A DNA stretch of 8,524 nt, from assembly GCA_949298665.1 (NCBI GenBank), contig CASFXO010000137.1, forward strand, positions 1-8,524, given 5' to 3'. Source of the DNA: an uncultured Lentisphaeria bacterium (GTDB taxonomy: Bacteria > Verrucomicrobiota > Lentisphaeria > Victivallales > Victivallaceae). The translations under genes were made by a program, and so were the position numbers. Numbering within the stretch: position 1 is the first letter of the stretch; each line of letters opens with the position of its first letter. Shown here one piece after another: positions 4,031-8,524 of the stretch. Under the pieces are notes generated by a model. The model did not search any database, was not told where the DNA came from, and saw only the letters and a list, made by a program, of their open reading frames with translations.

Positions 4031-6711
4031 GGCTCGCTCCGTTTGGCTTTGACCGTTATGGTTACCGTTTTCCCCTGTTCGACCCGGAGCTTCTGGACCG
4101 CCATCGCCTCGTGCCAGGCCCGGACTCCGCCGGCGGTGAATTCCGGGGCTTCGCCTTTGGCGGCGCTGCTGCTCCAATGGCTTCGCCCGTTGAACCTGCC
4201 GTTCGCCACCGTCGCGCCTTCGGCGGCGACTTCGCGGTACTCGACCCAGCGCGGCACCAGCTTCCCCTCCTCTTTCTCATACGGACCGCGCAGCAGGAGT
4301 TCGACCGTGCCGCTTTCGGCGGGGGTGAAGGAGAAGGTGTAGCTCTGCGGCTCCCCGGTCAGCGGCCGGTCGCCGGTGATGTTGATCGTCTTCGGCTGGA
4401 GTTCGGCGGGGCCGTAGGAGGCGTTGCTCCCCCGGCAGCCGGAGAAGGCCGGTCCGGGCGTGATCGCCATGCTCCCCTGCAAATCCACCCGGATCGAATA
4501 GGCGGCGGCCGTTTCCTCCCTTTTGCCGCCGGTCACCCGGCACTTCGCCAGCGCCGCCGTCAACTCCGCTTCGCTCCCCGCCGTCAGGTAGACCGGAATC
4601 GACGAGGCTGGCAGCCGGTTGTCCTTCAGGTTCAGTGGGTTGCCGTAGACGTCGAGGACCGGGAGCCCGGCGGGGAGTTCGATCCGGCGCGGATCGCCTT
4701 CGACCTCGGCCTTGAGGGCGAAGAGAGCGGCGACGGCGCGCTCTTTACCGGCGAACTTGTAGACCCGGACTCCACCCGGCAGGTTGGCCGCGCCGCTGAA
4801 CCGGGTGCCGCGCAGCAGCTGGGCGAAGGCGGCGTTGGCGAGGTATTTGCCGTTCGGCATCAGCCGGGTGGTGAAGAAAACGCTGTTGCTGTCGCCCAGG
4901 AAGTTGTCGTTGGCGATGTTGCCGACCATCACCGGACCCGGCACCAGGATCGAGGCCCGGAGCCCCTGCGAGGCGTCCAGCAGATAGCGGCGGATCAGAT
5001 GGCCGGGGTGGTAGACCGGACCTTGCTGATGGTCGCTGCCGCTGCGGCTTTTGGGGTTCAGGTAGTAGAGTTCGGTGTTCCAGAGCGGCATATCGGGGAT
5101 GCCGGTTTCGGCGAGGTAGCGGCGAAAGCCCTCGATCACCGCCTCGCCCGACTTGCGGCTGTCTTCGTACAGGTTGTTGTAGGGGTGGAAGCTGATGGCG
5201 TCGCAGTAGCGGGCCGCCCCCAGCTGCAGCATTTCACGGACGAACTTCATGATATCGGCGTCGAAGTCGCCGGTGACGGAGAACCCGACCACCCGGTTCC
5301 CGGCGTCGGCCGCTTTCAGCACGGCGTGGGCGCTCTTCAGGTAGACGAGATATTGTTCGGCGGTCAGGCAGAGGTTGGGTTCATTCATCACCTCGTAGTG
5401 GCGAATGCGTCCCCGGTAGCGCTCGGCCAGCGCCCGGATCATCCGCTCCCAGTCGGCGACGGCGGGGAGCACGGTCTTACGGCCCGCCCGGGTGAACTGC
5501 GACATGTTGGGGGGACAGGGGACGATCGGTCCTTTTTCGTACATCCAGAGCGCCTGGGCGTGGCCGTGCGGCTCCTTCTGGCCGAAGGGCTTCATATCGG
5601 GGTAGGTGAAGAACATGCCGCCCAGCACCGGCAGGACCTCCAGCCCGGCCCGCTCCGCCGCTTCGACCATGCGGTCGGTGCGGTCCCAGCGGAACTTGCC
5701 TTCCTCGGGTTCCAGCTCGCGCCAGACGAAGGGGGGGCCGTTATCCCAGGAGCGGATGAAGGAGAGCCCCTGATCGGCGAAGAAACCCATCTCCTCGTCG
5801 GAAACCGGACTCCGGGCCGCGTTGGTGAAGGTGCTGTTGACGCCGAGGTCGATCGGCAGCTCGCCCCTGGCGACCCGGACGCGGGGAACCACGCCGAACT
5901 TCACCGCATTGATGGCGGCGCTATCCGCCGTAGCGCCTTCCAGCCGGTAGATGCCGTTCGCCGCCGGAACCTTCAGTTTGAATTCCGCCGTCGAAACGCC
6001 CGGTTTCGCTTCGAAGGCGAATTCGCCCCGGAGCGCCTCCCGGCCGTACAGAGTTTCGGTAAGTTTCCAGGTAAAGCTGCCCCGCCGTACCGCGTTACCC
6101 CGGTTGAGAAAGCGGCAGCCGACGGTCAACTCCTCGCCCGGATTCATTCGGCGGTCCATCCGGTCCCATTCGAAAGCGGCGAGAAAGTCGCGGGTTTCAT
6201 CCGGACCTTCGACCGGACCGAAACGAAGGTCGGCCAGTGAAACCGACACCGGGGCCTTACCCGCGAAGTGGTCGCGGACGATCCGGAAGCCGCCCCAGGG
6301 GAGCTCACCGCTCTTGTACCGGAAGGTGTAACGCTCCCAGCGGTCGGTCAGAGTCGGGAAGAATTTGCCCGCCGAACCGATGCTGCCGCCGACGCGGACG
6401 TATTCCGAAACGATGACCGGCAGTTTCGGCAGCGAGCTTTTGGCCAGGAAGCTGAATTCGTATTCGACGTTCGGCGTCATCCGGGTTTCGGGCAGGTAGA
6501 GCGCCACCCGTTCCTCCAGCTCCGCGTCGAAGGTCAGCGCAAAACCGTCTTCATGCGGTTCCAGCCGGTACGGAACCATTTTTAGGAGGCCGGCATCCCC
6601 CAGGATGTACCCGGCCAGCCCCAGTTCGAATTTTCCGTTGACCAGTTGATTGCCGCCGGCCAGCGGCAGCAAGAGGCCGAACGTCCACACCATGATCCAT
6701 CGTCGCTTCAT
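4027..6711 (-). CDS. Secreted multidomain clan GH-A glycoside hydrolase (GH39-like)
   Basis: The protein has 894 residues. A Sec signal peptide is at 1-20 (MKRRWIMVWTFGLLLPLAGG, no lipobox). Residues about 21-167 begin QLVNGKFELG and look like a carbohydrate-binding jelly roll of the CBM4/9 type. Residues 178-276 look like an Ig-like sandwich. The TIM barrel spans about 285-635: WRELEPEEGKFRWDRTDRMV (330-349), candidate acid/base Glu444 in YEVMNEPN, ISFHPYNN (506-513), and candidate nucleophile Glu547 in LWNTELYY. C-terminal beta domains follow, the last with a second ATVANGRFNG motif (833-842). The enzyme should cleave a plant or host polysaccharide outside the cytoplasm; the substrate cannot be read. 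The ATG at 6711 has AGGAG 5 bp upstream and is the first gene of the operon. The GH39 label is the best guess; other GH-A families are possible. Confidence 0.82.
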   Translation of the reverse strand: MKRRWIMVWTFGLLLPLAGGNQLVNGKFELGLAGYILGDAGLLKMVPYRLEPHEDGFALTFDAELEERVALYLPETRMTPNVEYEFSFLAKSSLPKLPVIVSEYVRVGGSIGSAGKFFPTLTDRWERYTFRYKSGELPWGGFRIVRDHFAGKAPVSVSLADLRFGPVEGPDETRDFLAAFEWDRMDRRMNPGEELTVGCRFLNRGNAVRRGSFTWKLTETLYGREALRGEFAFEAKPGVSTAEFKLKVPAANGIYRLEGATADSAAINAVKFGVVPRVRVARGELPIDLGVNSTFTNAARSPVSDEEMGFFADQGLSFIRSWDNGPPFVWRELEPEEGKFRWDRTDRMVEAAERAGLEVLPVLGGMFFTYPDMKPFGQKEPHGHAQALWMYEKGPIVPCPPNMSQFTRAGRKTVLPAVADWERMIRALAERYRGRIRHYEVMNEPNLCLTAEQYLVYLKSAHAVLKAADAGNRVVGFSVTGDFDADIMKFVREMLQLGAARYCDAISFHPYNNLYEDSRKSGEAVIEGFRRYLAETGIPDMPLWNTELYYLNPKSRSGSDHQQGPVYHPGHLIRRYLLDASQGLRASILVPGPVMVGNIANDNFLGDSNSVFFTTRLMPNGKYLANAAFAQLLRGTRFSGAANLPGGVRVYKFAGKERAVAALFALKAEVEGDPRRIELPAGLPVLDVYGNPLNLKDNRLPASSIPVYLTAGSEAELTAALAKCRVTGGKREETAAAYSIRVDLQGSMAITPGPAFSGCRGSNASYGPAELQPKTINITGDRPLTGEPQSYTFSFTPAESGTVELLLRGPYEKEEGKLVPRWVEYREVAAEGATVANGRFNGRSHWSSSAAKGEAPEFTAGGVRAWHEAMAVQKLRVEQGKTVTITVKAKRSEP

Positions 6712-6716
6712 GATAA

Positions 6717-6721
6717 CTCCT
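6717..6721 (-). promoter_or_regulatory. Ribosome binding site of the GH-A hydrolase gene
   Basis: AGGAG on the minus strand, 5 bp before the ATG at 6711. It fixes this start and lies next to the inverted repeat at 6725-6766. Confidence 0.8.
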
Positions 6722-6724
6722 ACC

Positions 6725-6766
6725 TGAATCCGTGAAATTTTGTCTTTGTTTTTTCATTCGGATTCA
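6725..6766 (-). promoter_or_regulatory. Inverted repeat abutting the ribosome binding site
   Basis: On the plus strand the arms are TGAATCCGTGAA (6725-6736) and TTCA-TT-CGGATTCA (6753-6766), giving 12 pairs with a 2-nt bulge around a 16-nt T-rich (A-rich in the mRNA) loop. The mRNA stem would end 3 nt before AGGAG. It could be a translation-control stem or a repressor operator; the sequence does not decide between them. Confidence 0.5.
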
Positions 6767-6934
6767 AACTTTGTTTTTTTGCCGGATTTTCCGGCGTTTT
6801 CTGTTCTGATTTCTGTTTCGGTTTCCGTCAAATTTCGTTATCCCCCGACATTGATGTATCCCCCGCGCGGGTTACCCACAAATTCCCGTGAAGACCCAAT
6901 CAGTTACACCTCCGTGCACATAACAGAAGCGGCA

Positions 6935-6964
6935 TTATGCGAAATTGCGGCCACCGTGATCCAT
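6935..6964 (-). CDS. Possible 9-codon leader peptide
   Basis: An ATG at 6964 is preceded by AGGAG (6976-6972) with a 7-bp spacer and encodes MDHGGRNFA before TAA at 6937-6935. The predicted transcription start is only a few bases upstream of the Shine-Dalgarno. A second short frame, MPLLLCARRCN, starts in a TAATG overlap and ends at 6900. The good ribosome site directly downstream of the promoter is the only support. It may be a leader peptide or chance. Confidence 0.3.
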   Translation of the reverse strand: MDHGGRNFA

Positions 6965-6983
6965 TCGAAGTCTCCTGCTGAAT

Positions 6984-7011
6984 AGTATAGCAAATTTTTG
7001 GAAAAAGACAA
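6984..7011 (-). promoter_or_regulatory. Promoter of the hydrolase operon
   Basis: On the minus strand the -35 TTGTCT (7011-7006) and the -10 TATACT (6989-6984) are 16 bp apart, in an A/T-rich stretch beginning 13 bp after the upstream gene's stop. Start of transcription is expected near 6977. Confidence 0.55.
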
Positions 7012-7023
7012 TGTCACATCATA

Positions 7024-8524
7024 TCATTTTTTTGCATTTTCGTCCTCCTTTTTCTGAGCGTTGACACGCGCGAACGCCTGGTTCCGGGCGTCCCAGAACG
7101 CCTGATCGGCCGACGGTTCATTGCAGGTCTTGACCGTTCCCTCCGTCTGGAAGGGAATGGTGATCCAATCCGGGGAATTCCGGCTTGATTGACGCACCTC
7201 CACCGGGATGTAGGTCAACGCCTCCACCGTCTCCGGCATGAAAATTTCCATTTCCAGCGCGTGACTGGTGCCGGTTTTCAGCATCAGCGCCAGACTCGGC
7301 GACGGCGAACAGCGCCAGCCCTCCGGCAGCTGCCAGTTGAAATAAGCATTGGTGCAACCGAGGTTGGTCGCGAAAACCCGGAGCCGGAGCTTCTGCGAGG
7401 TCCCCGGCTTCATCACCGGACTGTGCTCGTATTCCACCGCCACTTTTCCCCACGACACATTCAGCTCCATCCGGCGGGAATCGCGCAGCAGCAGCCGCTT
7501 AAGCCCCGCGCGTGAATCGCGGCAGGAGGAGAGAAGTTCTTCCGCGATAACGGTTTCCCCTTCCGTAAGCCCCGGCAGCGTCGGATTTTCGGCGGAGGCC
7601 AGCGCTTTCAGCGCAACCACCCGGTCGGTCAAGTCGTCCAGCGTTTCGGGGAGATTGAGGAAGTACGAACTCACCGCCACGGTTTTAATCTTCTCCCCGA
7701 TCGGCTCGATCCACTTCTGCGGAATGCCGCTGCGGCCGAGAATGATCCCCATCACCGCACCCACCGTCGCCCCGGTGCAATCGGCGTCGTCGCCGCAATT
7801 GACCGCGGTACAGATCGCCTTCGAGAAGTCGCCGCCGCCGTACAACAGACCGATCACCGCAAACGCCACGTTGGCCGGAGCATGGAACCAGCCGATGTCC
7901 TCGCTGTCTTTGACCACCGCGTTGCGGGCGGAAACGAAGTCATGCCCCGCCTTGAATTCGGCGACCGCGACCCGAACCGCCCGGGCCACCCGGCAATCCT
8001 CCGGAATCCGCTTGAGCGCAATGTCGATCAATTTTAAGATGTCGTGTTCGACAAACGCGGCGGCTTCCAGCGCGGTGGTGAAAACCTCCGCGTAAATGCC
8101 GTCGCCGGCGTGGTCCACGCAAGCGTCGAACCAGGCGTACCCCACCGCCTCGTCGGGAGATCCGGGGAAAAGGCACGCCCAGATTTCCGAACGAATCCAC
8201 GCCCCGTTTCCATTGTACCACAGATGGTTGTTGCAAAGTCCCGAAAGCGGCGGATACAACCCGTTGATCATATTGGCGCGGCAAATCCCGTACTCCTCCC
8301 ACGGTCCCGTGACGTACGACAGCCAATATTCCCCCAGCACCCGTTCGTTGATCTGCGACAATCCGCGCTCCTCGATCGCATGGAGCCAGACCAGCTGGAG
8401 ATCCAGATCGTCATTCGGAATCGGGTCGCCCTTCAAATCAGAAGTGTAGAAACTGACATTGAAGACCTGCTGTTTGTTTTCAAACGGGGCTCCAAGGGTT
8501 CCGCCGATGTTTTTTCCCGTCCAG
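7024..8524 (-). CDS. ADP-ribosylglycohydrolase family protein with C-terminal beta-sandwich, 5' end outside the window
   Basis: 499 residues are visible. The frame continues past the TTG at 8436 to the window edge, and the extra residues contain GKNIGGTLGAPFE, the N-terminal glycine-rich motif of the family, so 8436 is not the start. Metal-binding motifs are NDDLD at visible residues 37-41 and NCGDDADCTGATVGAVMG at 242-259. These match the paired aspartate sites that bind two divalent metal ions in DraG/ARH enzymes, which remove ADP-ribose from proteins or small molecules. The helical catalytic domain ends near residue 300. Residues about 350-460 look like an Ig or NEW3-like beta-sandwich (a WQLPEGWRCSPSPS stretch near 397-410), not part of the core family. 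The C-terminus is lysine-rich. The true substrate is unknown. It is on the same strand as the hydrolase operon but separated by a promoter. Confidence 0.88.
   Translation of the reverse strand, partial: WTGKNIGGTLGAPFENKQQVFNVSFYTSDLKGDPIPNDDLDLQLVWLHAIEERGLSQINERVLGEYWLSYVTGPWEEYGICRANMINGLYPPLSGLCNNHLWYNGNGAWIRSEIWACLFPGSPDEAVGYAWFDACVDHAGDGIYAEVFTTALEAAAFVEHDILKLIDIALKRIPEDCRVARAVRVAVAEFKAGHDFVSARNAVVKDSEDIGWFHAPANVAFAVIGLLYGGGDFSKAICTAVNCGDDADCTGATVGAVMGIILGRSGIPQKWIEPIGEKIKTVAVSSYFLNLPETLDDLTDRVVALKALASAENPTLPGLTEGETVIAEELLSSCRDSRAGLKRLLLRDSRRMELNVSWGKVAVEYEHSPVMKPGTSQKLRLRVFATNLGCTNAYFNWQLPEGWRCSPSPSLALMLKTGTSHALEMEIFMPETVEALTYIPVEVRQSSRNSPDWITIPFQTEGTVKTCNEPSADQAFWDARNQAFARVNAQKKEDENAKK

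Larger units (their letters stand above)
6712..7023 (-). promoter_or_regulatory. Intergenic region and 5' leader of the hydrolase operon
   Basis: This 312-bp stretch separates the ADP-ribosylglycohydrolase from the hydrolase operon. With the promoter at 6984-7011 it would yield an untranslated leader of about 265 nt. It holds a 9-codon ORF with a good ribosome site, two TATCCCCC boxes 18 bp apart (plus strand 6839-6846 and 6857-6864), the palindrome CCCGCGCGGG (6862-6871), a small stem GCCGGA/TCCGGC (6781-6795), and an inverted repeat just before the ribosome binding site. I recognise no known riboswitch. Confidence 0.55.

Noticed and set aside
4111..6240. 709-codon plus-strand ORF
   Set aside because: Antisense to the GH-A hydrolase, with low-complexity Gly/Ala/Arg/Val content, no domain and no ribosome binding site that I can see.
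6781..6795. GCCGGA/TCCGGC stem as terminator
   Set aside because: On the minus strand it is followed by A residues, and on the plus strand by only GTTTTC with no plus-strand gene to terminate.

Overview
The window looks like accessory chromosome from a gut-type Lentisphaerota bacterium (Victivallis-like). This is an inference from three things: a prepilin-like protein with an N-terminal FTLIELLVVIAIIAILAAILLPAL segment and a C-terminal H-X9-DG motif, its placement between GC-rich glycoside hydrolase genes, and a neighbouring ADP-ribosylglycohydrolase with an extra beta-sandwich domain. No 16S or other marker is present, so the assignment is tentative.

Layout, left to right. (1) 1-266, minus strand: the 5' part of an unrecognised small gene that leaves the window. 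(2) 296-454 and 1202-1421: two same-orientation copies of a compact repeat made of four consecutive hairpins. They share an 18-bp left box, a 15-bp perfect stem-loop and an identical 45-bp core. The last stem differs between the copies by a compensatory base-pair change. (3) Between the copies, plus strand, 571-1199: a type II toxin-antitoxin operon with an AbrB/MazE-like antitoxin overlapping a Doc/Fic death-on-curing toxin. It is preceded by a promoter with an operator-like direct repeat. (4) 1440-6711, minus strand: a three-gene operon. Transcription order is a large secreted clan GH-A hydrolase, a prepilin-like protein, then a cytoplasmic GH42-like hydrolase, and both junctions are 4-bp ATGA stop/start overlaps. 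(5) 6712-7023: a promoter and long leader for this operon, with a 9-codon ORF, tandem repeats and an inverted repeat abutting the ribosome binding site. (6) 7024-8524, minus strand: an ADP-ribosylglycohydrolase family gene whose 5' end lies outside the window.

The hydrolase operon reads as one polysaccharide-utilisation unit: an exported enzyme cleaves outside the cytoplasm, a pilin-like protein sits in the membrane or a surface fibre, and an internal enzyme finishes the products. The toxin-antitoxin pair, opposite in strand, visibly lower in GC and bracketed by repeats, looks like a separate module placed between minus-strand genes. The two most interesting points are the covarying hairpin-cluster repeat around the toxin-antitoxin pair and the translationally coupled hydrolase/pilin/hydrolase arrangement.
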